Below are positions 33,201 through 38,976 of a DNA stretch of 64,000 nucleotides, piece after piece. A program made the position numbers and the translations under genes. The notes beneath the pieces were generated by a model that saw only the letters and a program-made list of their open reading frames with translations, searched no databases and was not told where the DNA came from. Source of the DNA: Lentisphaerae bacterium RIFOXYA12_64_32 (lineage in GTDB: Bacteria > Verrucomicrobiota > Lentisphaeria > Oligosphaerales > YB12-FULL-65-16). The stretch lies in contig MHBL01000165.1 in NCBI GenBank assembly GCA_001803235.1, positions 1 to 64,000 of the forward strand, in the 5' to 3' direction. How positions within the stretch are numbered: position 1 is the first letter of the stretch; each line of letters starts with the position of its first letter.

Positions 33201-36200
33201 TCGGCGGGCGTCAGGCCGGTGCCGGTCAGGGCGATCGCGTGGCTGGGGGAGTTGGCCGCATTCGAGGTCACCAGCAGCGTGTCGCTGGCCGCGCCACTGG
33301 CCGCCGGCGTGAACTGCACCGAAAACGTGTGGCTTTGCAGCGGGAGCAGATCGAGCGGGAACCCGGGGTTCGATACGGTGGCGAACCCCACCGCGCCCTG
33401 CACGGCAATGCTGTCAATGGTCAGAGTGTCGGTGCCGATGTTCGTGAGGTCATAGGTGAGCGTCTTGTTCTGCCCGACCACCACACTGCCGAACGCAATG
33501 GTGTCGGTTGAACTGCTGATCTGCGCGTCGCCGGTGACGTTCAGGGTGATGGGGACGGTCACCGGCGAACCGCCGGGCGTGTTGTTCGTCAGCACGATGT
33601 CGACGTCGTACATGCCGTCGAACAGGCCGGTTGCGTCGAAGGCCAGTGTCAGGTCGGTGCTCTGCCCTGGCAGCACGACGCCGGTGGTCGGAGACGGTGT
33701 CACCCACCCCATGGACCACGGCGCGTCATTGACGAGCGATGCGCCGTTGACCAGTGTGCCGTTCCGCCCGCCCGTGGTCAAGTCCCTGGCCGTGCCGTCA
33801 TCGAAGGTCCAGTATCCGACCAGGCCCGTTTCCGAGCCGGTCAGGCGCTGATACATGGTGTTCTGGATGTCGACCTGGGCGCGTGCCTGGTCCCAGATCC
33901 GGCATTCGTCGATGCGTCCGAAGTTCTGGCCGCCGCCGACGGTGTTGCCGAGGTACGTGATGGTTCCCGTCTCCTTGGTGCTGCTCACCCCGACCGGGGT
34001 GCCATCGACATAGAACGTGGTCTGCGAACCGGACCCGACCGCGGAGATGAAATGCCAGCCGGCGCTGAGCGTGTCGACATCGAACCCGCAGGAGTAGAAC
34101 CCACTGACATAGACGCCAAGTTGCCCATCGCTCTGGACCAGGACATGGTGATGGTTACCGCCCTGCTGGTAGAGCGTGCGCCACCCACCCGACGTGGCAG
34201 GCAGGGGGAACTTGGCCCACGCTTCCAGGGTGTAGTCCGCGCCGAGCGTCAGGCTCGGAATCTGCAGGTACTGCGACGAGCCCGCGAAGGACGCCGCATA
34301 ACCTGCGGGCGTGACCGTCACATCGAAACTCAGGCTGGCGTTGCCGCTGTTACTGACGACGAGGGTTTCCTGCCCCGTCGTATCTGCCACCATCGCCTTG
34401 AACACACTGGCCGGGGCCACATCAATGTCGGCGGTGCCGATGTCGAGGGTCACGACGCTGAAGGCGCCGTTGCCGAACGTGCCGTCGCCGACGAGGGGCG
34501 TGGGTGTGGCGTTGAGTTCGGCACGGTAGCCGTTGATGCTCATCCAGGTCTTGAACGTCATCGGGTGCCCCGGCGTGTACCCTGCCAGCCCTTGCCCGGG
34601 GTCTGCCGCCCAAGCGGTGATCTGGTAGTTGCGCGGCAGTACCGGCGGCTGCGCGCCTGTCACCGCGGCGTTGCCATAGAGCGTGCCGTTGTTGCCGCCG
34701 GCCGAACTGCCGCGCGGCGTACCGTTGAAGCGCCAGTAGCCGACCAGGCCAGGTTCCGTCCCGGTCAGGCTGCTGTTCATGCTTGCCTGTATGTCGCTTG
34801 CACCGCGCGCCACGCTCCAGACCCGAACCTCGTCGATCAGGCCGTTCCACTCGTAGCCGCCGCCAGCGCCTTTGCCGATCAGCAATGGACTCGTCGAGTG
34901 TGTAATCCCGCCCGAGTAAGCCGTGGAACTGACCAGGCTCCCATTGACGTACAGCCTCAGCCATGCGCCATCGTACGTCCCGGCAACATGCGCCCACGCG
35001 CCGGTGGGCAGCGTGCCGGAGACCTTGTACGAACTGTAGTTGGTGACGAAGAAGTTGATGTCGTTTGCAGCCGTGTAGTGCGCCAGGCCATACCCGTCAT
35101 TCCAGGAACTGGACGAGGACTTCATCACCGCCGTCGAGTGGTTGATGTACGACGACGGCTTGAGCCACGCCTCAACCGTGAGCTGCGCCGGGCGCAGTGT
35201 GGCGCTGTCCGCCACCTCGACATAGTCACCACTGCCATCCACGGCCAGGGCGGTTCCCTGGACCACGGCTTCACCCACCACCGTCGTGCCGTCCAGCACT
35301 GCGATCTCGTCGCCGATCTGCAGCAAGTCATCCAAGTCGGTGCTGGCGACGACAATCTGGTAGGATTGGCCGGTCGTCGCGACCGGGGCGAAGTGCCCGT
35401 CGTTGCCCACGCCGGCCACGGATACATACCTGGTCCCGGCATTCGAGGTGACGGTCAGGCGTCCGAACTGCGCGCTGGTGGTGGTCGGGTTGAAGGACAC
35501 GGTCACCTCGCGCGTTTCATTGGTGCCGGTGACCGTGAACGCGGTCGGGAACACCGTGAACTTGCCGTTGTCGCTGGTGATGTTGGTGATACTGAGCGGC
35601 GCAGTGCCGGTGTTGATGACGTGGAAGGTCAGTTCCTTGGACGTGAGGACCGTCGCGCCGCCAAAGTCCAGGGCGGCGGCGGACAGCTCGATCAGCGGCA
35701 CGCCGGACGGCATGGCGAACCCTTCCAAGGTCACCTCGACATAGGACTCGTCCGGGTCGTTCGAGTCGATTCGCAATGTGGTGGTGTGATTTCCCGCCGT
35801 GGTCGGGGTGAAGGTTGCCGTGACCGTGGTGTTGTCGCCGGCAGGAATCGTGGCCGAGGCCGGCGTGACGGAGAACTGGCTCGAGTACTCCGCAATGCTG
35901 GTCACGTTCAGAGCGGCATTGCTGCTGGTGTTACTGATGGTGAAGGTGTTCTGCGCCGACTGGCCGACCTGGACCTGGCCGACGTACAGACGGTTCGTCG
36001 ATACGTCAATGTCCGGCGCGGTGTTGGTGCTGCCGGCCAGGTTGCACACCGAATAGGGTTGATACCCGAACGTGCCGTTGCCCAGCAGGTAGGTCGGCGT
36101 GGCGGCGACTTCCGTGGTGCTGCCGTACGTGGCGGTCCAGACCTTGAACGTCATCAGGTTGCCGGGCGTGAATCCCGGCAGGCCCTGGGCCACGTCCTTC

Positions 36201-38755
36201 TGCCAGGCGGTGAGCTGCAGCCCGGCGGGGACCGCGCCGCCATCCACCAGTTGCGCGTTGCCGTAGAGTGCCCCGGTGTTCGACTGCGGGCTGGCATCCG
36301 TGAGGGTCCCGTCGTCAAACGGCCAGTAGCCGACCAAGCCCTGCTCGGTGCCGGACAGGCGGCGGTACATGCTCTGCTGGATCGCGGTCTGGCTGCGCGC
36401 GTAGTTCCAGACCCGGACCTCGTCAAGCTTGCCGTCCAGCCAGTTGCCGCTGCCGCCGTCGAGATTCCCGCCCATGCGGAAGGCGGTGCCGGACGTGCGC
36501 GGAGAGCCATTCGGCGTGCCGCTGGCCTTCTGGACACCGTCGATGTAGACCCGAAAAACGTTGTTCGGCACGTCCAAAACGCCGGCCACATGGTGCCACT
36601 GATTCAAGTTGATGCTGCTGTTCGGTGTGCTGATGGTGACGCTGGTGCCGGCCGTATTCTCGTACGAGAAGTGAATGTACCGCGAACTGTTCAGCCACAT
36701 GGTATAATTGCGACCGGGCTTGCCGATGACGCCTTTCCAAGTCTCGCTGATGGTCCGGACGTACATCCACGCCTCGAAGGTGAGGGCCGTGGGGAGATCC
36801 AGGCTGTCGCTGTCGGGTACGTCCACGTAGTCGCCGCTGCCGTCCAGGTTCAGGGCTTTGCCGCCGCGGCCGGCGCCGGTCACGCCCACGAGTGTCGCCC
36901 CGTCGAACACCGCAACCTCTTCGCCGGTCTGGAGGCCGAACCCGTCCACGGCGACGTCCGGGACCAGGATGGTGTAGGGCGTACCGGTCTGCTGCACGGC
37001 GCCGAAGTGTCCGGCGTAGCCGAAACCGCTGACCGACACGTAGGCCGCGGCGTCGTTGTTGGCGATGGTCAGCGTGGCGTCATAGATCGAGGCGGCCGTG
37101 GGCGCAAACCGCACGGTCACATCCTGGTTCTGTCCCTGCGTCAGCGTGAACCCCGTGGCGCCCACGATGGTGTATGCCGCGTTCGAGCTGGTGATATTCG
37201 TGACGGTCAGGTCGCCGTTGCCGGCGTTGCGCACGTTGAAGGTGAGCGTGCCGTTGCTGCCGGTGACCAGCCCGCCGAAGTCCAGGGCGGCGGGCGAGAC
37301 CACGATGTCCGGCGTCGGCGTGGGCAGGCCCATGCCGTACAGTTGCACGATACTCGAACCCTCGTCCGGGTCGTCCGAGGTCACGGTCAGTTGCGCCTCG
37401 TAGTTCGCCACGGTATTGGGCGTGAACGTGACGGTCGCGGTGCGGCTGGAGCTCGGGTTGATGGCGGCCGTGGTCAGGTCGACCGTGAAACGGGCGTTGC
37501 TCGATGTGATGTTGCTCACCTGCAGAATGCCATCGCCGGTGTTCTGGATATCAAAGGTCAGGTTCTTCGACGTATTGATCGTGATCGCGTCGAAGTTCAG
37601 CAGGGCCGGGGAGAGCGCGATGTCCGGCGCAATCCCGGTGCTCACCGACAGGTTGGCGACGCTGTACGGCTCGGTCCCGAATTTGCCGTCGCCCTGGGTG
37701 TAGGCGGGCGTGGCGTCGAAGACGCGGACGTCGCTGAACCAGTTGGCGCGCACCTTGAACGTCATGTCGTGGCCGACTGTGAAGCCAGGTAACAGCGGCG
37801 CTGCCGTGCCCTCCCAGGCGGTCAGTTGCAGGTTGCCACTGCCATTGTACACGGCTGAGCCGACGCAGAGCGCGCCGTCGTAGACCGCGACCTGCGAGCC
37901 GGCGGCGAGGGCGCCACCGTCAATCCCGGCGTTCGCGATGACGATGTTGTAGGGGCGCCCGGTCGGCGACACGGACGCGAACGGGCCATTGGCGGGCAGC
38001 GGCTGGTTCACCGGCGCGTCGGACGCGGCAAAGGCGGCATCGCCGGTCAGCGTGCCGTCGTGATCGCCGACGGTTGCGTCGAACGCCGTGCTGCCGGCAG
38101 ACTCGTTGAACCGCCAGCAGGCGACCAATCCGGGTGCGTTCTCGCTGACCTCGCTGTTAATGGTGGTGAGCAGGTCGGCCTGAGTCCGGGCGTGGTCCCA
38201 AATGCGGAACTCGTCGAACTTGCCCTGGTGGTACCGGGTTGACAACTGGCTGCGGCCGATGTACAGCGGTACGCCGGAGGGGTTGTAGACCGAGCCGCTG
38301 AACGTGCCGGTCATGTCCAGCACGCCGTCGACATAGACTCGGATGGCGGTGCCGCTGCGGACCACTGCAATGTGGTACCACTGGTCCGCAACCCAGTCGG
38401 TCTTGGTCCCGCCGTTACGCTTGTCCAGGTTCCAGCCGCTGCTGCCGTTACTGTCGATCCATAGGGACAGCCGGCGGTTGTTCGCGTCGTGCTGGTACTC
38501 CATGGCCAGCCACTGGTAATCGTTGCGGCCGAACAGGCCGTCGTGCTGGCGGCTGAGGTTGGCCAGGGTCATCCAGAACTCGATGGTGAAATCGCCGGTC
38601 CCGAACGCCCAGGCGCTCGAGTCGGGGACGGACATGTAGTCGCCCGTGCCGTCCAACTGAATGGCGTCGCTGGCCGCCCAACAGGTGGCGGAGCTCATGG
38701 CCAGAGTCAGGGCCACGAACCACGCCAGCCATGGTTGTTTGCGTGTTTTGGTCAT
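17654..38755 (-). CDS. Giant exported RHS polymorphic toxin (7033 aa) with LamG/BACON adhesion arm
   Basis: The single frame of 21.1 kb starts at the ATG at 38755 with an immediate signal peptide (WLAWFVALTLAMSSATCWAA/SD). In order: LamG domain 1 (38675-38000); three 'D-G-x-VFDG ... PGFTxGxxMTFKV' modules alternating with ASPM/BACON-like repeats (ending SNDPDE), with five more LamG domains nested inside them (to about 30545); more BACON-like repeats to about 29100; SbsA-type and bacterial Ig domains (29080-27890); fibronectin-III-like domains (to about 24850); CARDB-like and Cna-like beta domains (to about 22220); a Cys/Gly-rich hinge; RHS/YD repeats (21720-18254) ending in PLGFIDPFGL; then a 199-aa toxin tip. 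Known RHS shells encapsulate the toxin and cut themselves after DPxGL. No VgrG/PAAR partner is present, so Sec export to the surface is inferred. The reading frame is intact throughout. Confidence 0.9.
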   Translation of the reverse strand: MTKTRKQPWLAWFVALTLAMSSATCWAASDAIQLDGTGDYMSVPDSSAWAFGTGDFTIEFWMTLANLSRQHDGLFGRNDYQWLAMEYQHDANNRRLSLWIDSNGSSGWNLDKRNGGTKTDWVADQWYHIAVVRSGTAIRVYVDGVLDMTGTFSGSVYNPSGVPLYIGRSQLSTRYHQGKFDEFRIWDHARTQADLLTTINSEVSENAPGLVACWRFNESAGSTAFDATVGDHDGTLTGDAAFAASDAPVNQPLPANGPFASVSPTGRPYNIVIANAGIDGGALAAGSQVAVYDGALCVGSAVYNGSGNLQLTAWEGTAAPLLPGFTVGHDMTFKVRANWFSDVRVFDATPAYTQGDGKFGTEPYSVANLSVSTGIAPDIALSPALLNFDAITINTSKNLTFDIQNTGDGILQVSNITSSNARFTVDLTTAAINPSSSRTATVTFTPNTVANYEAQLTVTSDDPDEGSSIVQLYGMGLPTPTPDIVVSPAALDFGGLVTGSNGTLTFNVRNAGNGDLTVTNITSSNAAYTIVGATGFTLTQGQNQDVTVRFAPTAASIYDATLTIANNDAAAYVSVSGFGYAGHFGAVQQTGTPYTILVPDVAVDGFGLQTGEEVAVFDGATLVGVTGAGRGGKALNLDGSGDYVDVPDSDSLDLPTALTFEAWMYVRTISETWKGVIGKPGRNYTMWLNSSRYIHFSYENTAGTSVTISTPNSSINLNQWHHVAGVLDVPNNVFRVYIDGVQKASGTPNGSPRTSGTAFRMGGNLDGGSGNWLDGKLDEVRVWNYARSQTAIQQSMYRRLSGTEQGLVGYWPFDDGTLTDASPQSNTGALYGNAQLVDGGAVPAGLQLTAWQKDVAQGLPGFTPGNLMTFKVWTATYGSTTEVAATPTYLLGNGTFGYQPYSVCNLAGSTNTAPDIDVSTNRLYVGQVQVGQSAQNTFTISNTSSNAALNVTSIAEYSSQFSVTPASATIPAGDNTTVTATFTPTTAGNHTTTLRIDSNDPDESYVEVTLEGFAMPSGVPLIELSAAALDFGGATVLTSKELTFHVINTGTAPLSITNITSDNGKFTVFPTAFTVTGTNETREVTVSFNPTTTSAQFGRLTVTSNAGTRYVSVAGVGNDGHFAPVATTGQSYQIVVASTDLDDLLQIGDEIAVLDGTTVVGEAVVQGTALAVDGSGDYVEVADSATLRPAQLTVEAWLKPSSYINHSTAVMKSSSSSWNDGYGLAHYTAANDINFFVTNYSSYKVSGTLPTGAWAHVAGTYDGAWLRLYVNGSLVSSTAYSGGITHSTSPLLIGKGAGGGYEWNGLIDEVRVWSVARGASDIQASMNSSLTGTEPGLVGYWRFNGTPRGSSAGGNNGTLYGNAAVTGAQPPVLPRNYQITAWAADPGQGLAGYTPGHPMTFKTWMSINGYRAELNATPTPLVGDGTFGNGAFSVVTLDIGTADIDVAPASVFKAMVADTTGQETLVVSNSGNASLSFDVTVTPAGYAASFAGSSQYLQIPSLTLGADYTLEAWAKFPLPATSGGWRTLYQQGGNHHHVLVQSDGQLGVYVSGFYSCGFDVDTLSAGWHFISAVGSGSQTTFYVDGTPVGVSSTKETGTITYLGNTVGGGQNFGRIDECRIWDQARAQVDIQNTMYQRLTGSETGLVGYWTFDDGTARDLTTGGRNGTLVNGASLVNDAPWSMGWVTPSPTTGVVLPGQSTDLTLAFDATGLFDGMYDVDIVLTNNTPGGSPVTVPITLNVTGDAQISSSTDTIAFGSVVVGQNKTLTYDLTNIGTDTLTIDSIAVQGAVGFATVSNPGFPLDLLPLQSHTFSVQFTPAASGAASDTLLVTSNAANSPSHAIALTGTGLTPADIAVDPTSWTGTLASGTIEPVTIGVTNNGQDALTFTVTESLSWLSVSPTSGSVAATQTQELTASVSTIGVYAGNYTGAMTIASNDPDTPSVQVSFDLTVTGQPQITAADNVQFGQISVGEVGNANLQVHNTGTDTLHISAVTSSNPTFGYAGNQSVTVAPGASTNLGLTFTPPAAGSHSGTLTLVSDAATTPSLQVALQGTGNVPPDIDLVPTSFTKSLAAGDVVNDTLTIRNLGGNPLNFNLTLAKPGKSALALDGDGDYVSVPSSASLNPGSALTIEAWVYLTDNHDEFIAAKESSGVGPYRLWVNASSKFEFRLNNAYSVVSTASAATGQWTHVAATFDGATLSLYVNGDLDGQLAFPAFAISANSENLRLGRSWNNLYFAGRMDEMRVWNVTRNQSEVQAMMNQSLTATETGLVLYFRFDETSGNVAYDATTHHQDGTLFGGATRAESTVPINQFLSATPTSGSVAAGRGTQAITLTFDATGLISNTYTQTITITSNDPDEPQVTVPVTLNVTGQGLIAVSATDFAFGNTFIGITNALPLTVTNNGSEAITITDWDFSNAEFSVSRAETEVSPYASKTVSVFFAPAQAGARNGTLTITSNAANDPDVVVTLAGTGIEPPVIGTDPDLFDVSLDFNTTTTQNLTISNTGATDLAFAILSAAGSGAGRAMDLNGAGYGEITNPAQYNDQTLTLEVWVAPDTTATANGTTAFARLDQSGGIIAGLRVWSGSTTNGLGQSGYEIITNGGSSGQIPYDFAAGQWAHVAVVITSTEARMVVNGIQVYSMAKLPLNYSAPDNFRVGADGGGNQFVGVIDELRIWTVARSVAEINATKNQQLTGTEPGLVGYYRFEDVGRTVQVGDDSPNDNVMTLSGNALLAVSTAPISSGGSGVTWLSFTPASGTVAPLGSQIVQLGFNAQDLAYGSYDNDLTISSNDVVNGLLGIPVSLSVNAPVIALSPASLAFGSVSILGNQTLQLQISNTGNRDLQVTDYSVNPADGYSFPGGVQTITVPAGQSRNLDVQFAPPAVASYNATLTLVSNLGNRTVPLTGSGYQPAPEIQVTPTSVTVNATEGQAVNTATFTIDNLGEAPLTGTLATGLAWVTVAPSSFDIPAAQNQQITVTADATGILPGNYNTQVTIANNDSNENPTQVAAAVHVGPDPNIVLPVNSKGLTVAYDGTLDESFVVQNQGLGSLGLTVTANAAWIKNVVYPATVPPGESRNVTYTVDANGLSGGTHNSSLSITSNDPTSGNPSYGITLTIVAPAIQLNTNSLSANLRRNRTTVLPLEVSNTGSSILQANVVGIGAYPWASVSPTTLNVPAGQKGTFSFTFSSVDKLEPSLSSGTVQITHNDPLQGAKDVTLSMNVSSTGGGTPVYGTFVRSMTPSGLTNVAVSYVDLTFDHAIQSGSFTVADVTVLGPSRESRDWVPSQITQQSSVVYRVTFASPINATGNYIIEVGPAILSDNGKWMDQDQDGIEQEAGDDVFRGTFTLDLTPPEPPTVTSHPVAPTVTNWADIDHTVTLTGTRPDNTALWIGTTQYAAAEPGVTTWLVPFTLAEGANDLSVYTKDPAGNASSSVHVLFYVDTTVPYVSQIFPQHNLLTRVPPAEIAATFVETGSGLDLPHSSFTLTRSGGSVPGTVTLAGSKLTFTPDGNLLDGVYTIAVQLKDNFGWQSVLATSIFTLDMTPSPAPVLDPAPPATTTVNHLLISGTRESGASIWLNGSQVVAGGANTLWSYDTPLVPGPNALSFTAKDPAGNESAPTLANVTFDDVAPGPVTLLANGASSGTQVLLSWTDYNEGDNGGDIQTYRVYQHSAPFTDIGVATEIGTRPAGQKTFTATALQRNQTYHFAVVAVDVRGNFGPTVTSVSATTQDVQPPAEITNPHVQSFDTQLILSWTHSANTAGDLDQYRVSVNASRTDYVVANTDNTLTVTNLQRATEYNIVVKARDVDGNESTGVAFKGYTLMDNPANVLTTGKDGRVDLTWNASQPAPYVKHYAVYASTTNFASVQGLVAVTTTTGTSTSVTRLNNDITYYFAVTAVNKSDGETKAVTTVTGQPIPDREGPDVQSVTFAGSAVTEGMTVTAPGTFAVAATDPSGMSRVEFWLDGALLGSDASGSDGYTAYWNVIAATDGPHVFLAKAYDSRSNSTDVQRTLTVALAPPSQAPAISAPAPDTYTNVAQATVRGTAPLNTSVRLYRNNVELGVRALIPVASNGAWSTTITLTEGENRLQAAAVNRAGEGPLSSELLVTLDTSVPLPPVNVTVTPRAAGVLRIAWRKPNLNPVKGFNLYRATTEFESIGQATLVNTGGLLRDLTYDDLPATDGQYFYRLTIVNMAGTESTLSALAAANADSVPPKALTVQYTPHGPHDPATGRTAPGLVDVDVVFSEALLAAPFFSVVPTAGIPISVTLNAVPGSDTHYIGAFSVTDLTPSGTAIAVMSARDAAGNRGTEIVLQAQIAFDTDGPNVTSLTLAPGHPIQNIQANPVWVTVTLVLTETLKPATSPTLTYTLSQSHPTATPIAGLTQVTDRAWTGTFQLPADAGLAAAEWLEFQYSGSDDLDNVSTRILAPNHVQVYQGDLPPLSNPLQLTGDALPGGIVFLAWDAVPEASDYQIYRKPKTRAGAWTVVGRSGGELYFQDQPADGEYTYAVAAVRSVNGQETISEEFIYTVDVVVDSQPPEAPTNLQLQVAANGIYLTWTDALNIENVTYSVFREATPTIESVDGLEPLIAGVPATGVVDPHPSPAEPCYTVTAVDAVGNESPPATSQYLNVQLLPLSSLSVSQDGTAYPVISWTHPGGASIKGYDVYLLSGGTGRDTWTLMGRVTGTSFTDRGYAGDERTYKVIAIDTQDQESLPRTVTLPRLSASLKAGEILKRGIMNWVVFEVHNDSNLALTGVQLRVDVESREHLSTATDIPALSTVDVGAVIGGYSSLSSSEPVTIRTQMTYPTGEQITVIGYTNIAVGDALLPVEILNGNLVRGVGGDVQFTLQNTSDVEIEIVTARGASPSDEVRFKLTDTDGNVLSTQPVNHSVGDGIYSLANGDTVARIPAGGSFTVNPATLFVPSNAPQNVVLRLEIDAIYYHDDRDDQVILNGLVSRKSLALIDTAYYGNITEITPKKSVGDQGIVITGQALNREGATPAPLVPLKLGLTLRGFDRVFNIVTDAAGNFTHTFPPQDGESGIYNVWVVHPDRKDKTFLPENTFTIFSMYVNPIAYNIRMPYNYQHRARINLTTRDGTNAGNVRFVYQAADQPGGQFVDGLHVTLGPALTWIPANTSTFLYFDLWAEASDALKANPTGYFIVKVQSDSLFRDRDPVLWSPIRVNYEFFEPPPEPQINPQNLLPNMTVAPPMIVTGVQLSNSQNPADQQGVTESLSVRSTGLAALRNVHVSLLDASLAPLPDDHWVTLGSAAAMGSIPVGESRNVSVNFQPYTNSRRGSVPEGNYTFYLRIESDNYPTVDIGLYPAVTQAGEGNVLFKVTDMYTATLDTQNNVIEGVDHAKILIEHETVSTLTRTVYTDNAGEALLSDLPAGRYKYKVSADKHSNNIGRLWIKPGITVTQEVPLQNDLITVEWEVLPITIQDRYEIVLTATFETNVPAAVVVADPSSVTLPEMHAGDVYNGEFTLTNHGLIRADDLGFDLPADDEFFHYEFLTNLRTYLGAKEKMTVPYRVTCLKSLEGDDGDGSGGGDCRTYIKCCKTTYVYKCANGSSFTNSTYSCVTRRYGTCGGSGGGGPGGGGGGGGGGGWGGWGWGGGGGGSGSGSGSGSFVPPRFTPPGNTIAGTKCWPVAKYTECTEVEAGSMLGALAKLAGCSVNCLRRQFEDGMTENDPIYDLTVIADGVPVQAQRMFHDKHWQWADTRQALMFFPEPPQTQYAVAGYSSRGRELPETIGRIDKSGVSYYPNGASQNVFVQGTYRIVREGQNWRWLDKFGNWRLFNSNGLALSYGTPAVTVAKYVYDGDGRLITVTDRHDATLYEYEYQDGLLSAVHDTDGHRVEYTYTGARLTAIKDALGNFTRYTYDGSGRIVQKIDPEGRQTNVTYDGNGDVYSVLNERGEGSFFEFDYDTNTKRYYSRATDSMGEVVETWYNTGGTPIQISVNGRTVEQMLEDGRNQVYYDEKSNRQTRKYDEFDNLTETLYPDGASFRFEYTSDGLVRRVTNPLGVVEELEYDPLSRVLTRYTEAKGTAVERVTTYTYTADWLLQTETIEGATDDDDVTVTYDYDVDGNIAAIIDPEGLRTEMSNHTTQGSPQQVRDVLGKVWQYTYDAVGRLTSATDPLNGTLQYAYDKVGNLVEYTDAKLRKTSFQYDTNDSVTQITNPLAKRFTIDYDATPMPTRFVDELGHENRFEYDSEGRIVRAIDGAGNETRATYDQDPGSPGTSDLIHEIDFGPYRRVFAYDNMQRVTEISDIAKDSRDVIRFIRYEYDAVGNTIRTEDQDGAVFTAAYDQLDRLVRVTNPLNQTVEFTYDNRDNVTAIRDGNENTTQMRYDKNDRLVRSETPAGKVTTYQYDTLSARTDTYQRITRTTPNTRTSTWLYDASGDLVESTYQGDARRQFADIVIQYEYDEVGNLTHVTDGTTALDLTYDDLDQVITETTTYNVGGAEQFTLTNSYEYYDNGLRKSYTGPNGIKYEYVYDANDRLTGVAIPGQGAVTINEYNLNRAAKCTLPGGMTTELDYDALMRLDAVTVKDAAGRAFMTRQYTLSGAGNLLATATEHGPYTYQYDANSRLIGASNAVLDDESYTYDGTGNRLTAAGTAGTWQYNTDDWLTSYDNGNVTYTYDENGNVSQIQNLVHETTLDLFWDPMGRLARVEDGQTRAVIATYAYDPFGRRVWKEVGGIRTYFHYSQEGLVGEYEYNAGRGQAVELRTYGYIPDGTWSSAPLFLLADSTYYWFQNDRLGTPQMLTTTSGLVVWTAAYTAFGRAQVANPDPGYQITVNLRLPGQYYDEETGLHYNWFRYYEPATGRYLSADPAGDGPNLYAYAYSEPLGFIDPFGLHALANVDWAGFIPVYGSLRDSYRSFRDGNWGMGLLNLGFGVAEAFGVGIAAKRGFQLVKGAKQLGRGMARNQMQRGALRKTACKSRVMPPRDKRLVIGRLDDLQKSGSLRRGEKTLLPEMTKDLGSAKKNWKRNDSLLRREMRNKQPIRDASFNKPDNFRVPTKENPNRTVRQTFTGMERNTLRNNGWAFDGEYWRPPK
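18254..21720 (-). other. RHS/YD-repeat shell and core of the 7033-aa protein
   Basis: Dozens of YD repeats of the form YxYDxxGRLTxxxDPxGxxxxxxYD (for example YTYDGSGRIVQKIDPEGRQT) lead into the RHS core (GLHYNWFRYYEPATGRYLSA DP, then PLGFIDPFGL). In characterised RHS proteins this segment forms a hollow beta-cocoon, and the core aspartates cut the chain after the final Leu. Confidence 0.88.
21765..22215 (-). other. Cys-rich and poly-Gly/Trp hinge before the RHS shell
   Basis: Eleven cysteines lie within about 150 residues (CLK, DCR, KCC, YKC, YSC, GTC, TKC, TEC, AGC, NCL). Between them sits a low-complexity stretch of about 40 Gly, Ser and Trp residues (GGGGWGGWGWGGGG then GSGSGSGS; bases about 21925-22060). 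The rest of this 7033-aa protein is poor in cysteine. It separates the beta-domain arm from the RHS shell and looks like a disulfide-pinned flexible hinge. Confidence 0.75.
30545..36865 (-). other. Five LamG domains nested inside other beta-domains
   Basis: LamG/concanavalin-like domains (xLDGxGDYVxVPDSxSL ... LTxEAWxY ... DEVRVWxxARxxxxIQxxM ... GLVGYWxFDDG) occur at about 36865-36221, 35260-34630, 34305-33725, 32463-31840 and 31210-30545. The first two split a 'VFDG ... LTAW' module. The last three split a BACON/ASPM-like domain between its 'SNTGxxxLxF' strand and its 'WLSxTPxSGxVxxGxS' strand. Confidence 0.75.
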
Positions 38756-38878
38756 TGTTGAACCTATGTGTCTCCGTCTCCGGACCGTTGTCTAGGACTG
38801 CGGCGGCGGACCGCCGTGCGGTTTCCGTGTGAGCCAGGGCGCTGTGGCTCGGCGCGTTCCGCGCCGAAGCGGGGTCCG

Positions 38879-38919
38879 CCGGCCGGTCCCCGGCCGAGGG
38901 CCTCGGTCCGGGACGGACC
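38879..38919. repeat. Short hairpin cluster between two giant genes
   Basis: The 221-bp gap between the 2468-aa gene stop (38977) and the RHS start (38755) contains a run of small palindromes: CCGGCCGG, CCGAGG-G-CCTCGG (38894-38906) and GGTCCG-GGA-CGGACC (38905-38919). No T-tract follows. The rest of the gap is G/C-rich with no gene visible. Confidence 0.55.
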
Positions 38920-38976
38920 CGAGCACCCTGCTGCGGTCCCGGAGGTCCCGCGCCACTGTCGCTCTGCCCTGCGGCC

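Noticed and set aside
34052..37792. 1246-aa plus-strand open frame opposite the RHS arm
   Set aside because: Antisense to in-frame LamG and BACON-like domains; composition is typical of shadow frames in G/C-rich DNA.
17654..38755. Type VI secretion effector assignment for the RHS proteins
   Set aside because: Both proteins have Sec-type signal sequences and there is no PAAR domain, VgrG, Hcp or EagR-type chaperone in the window.
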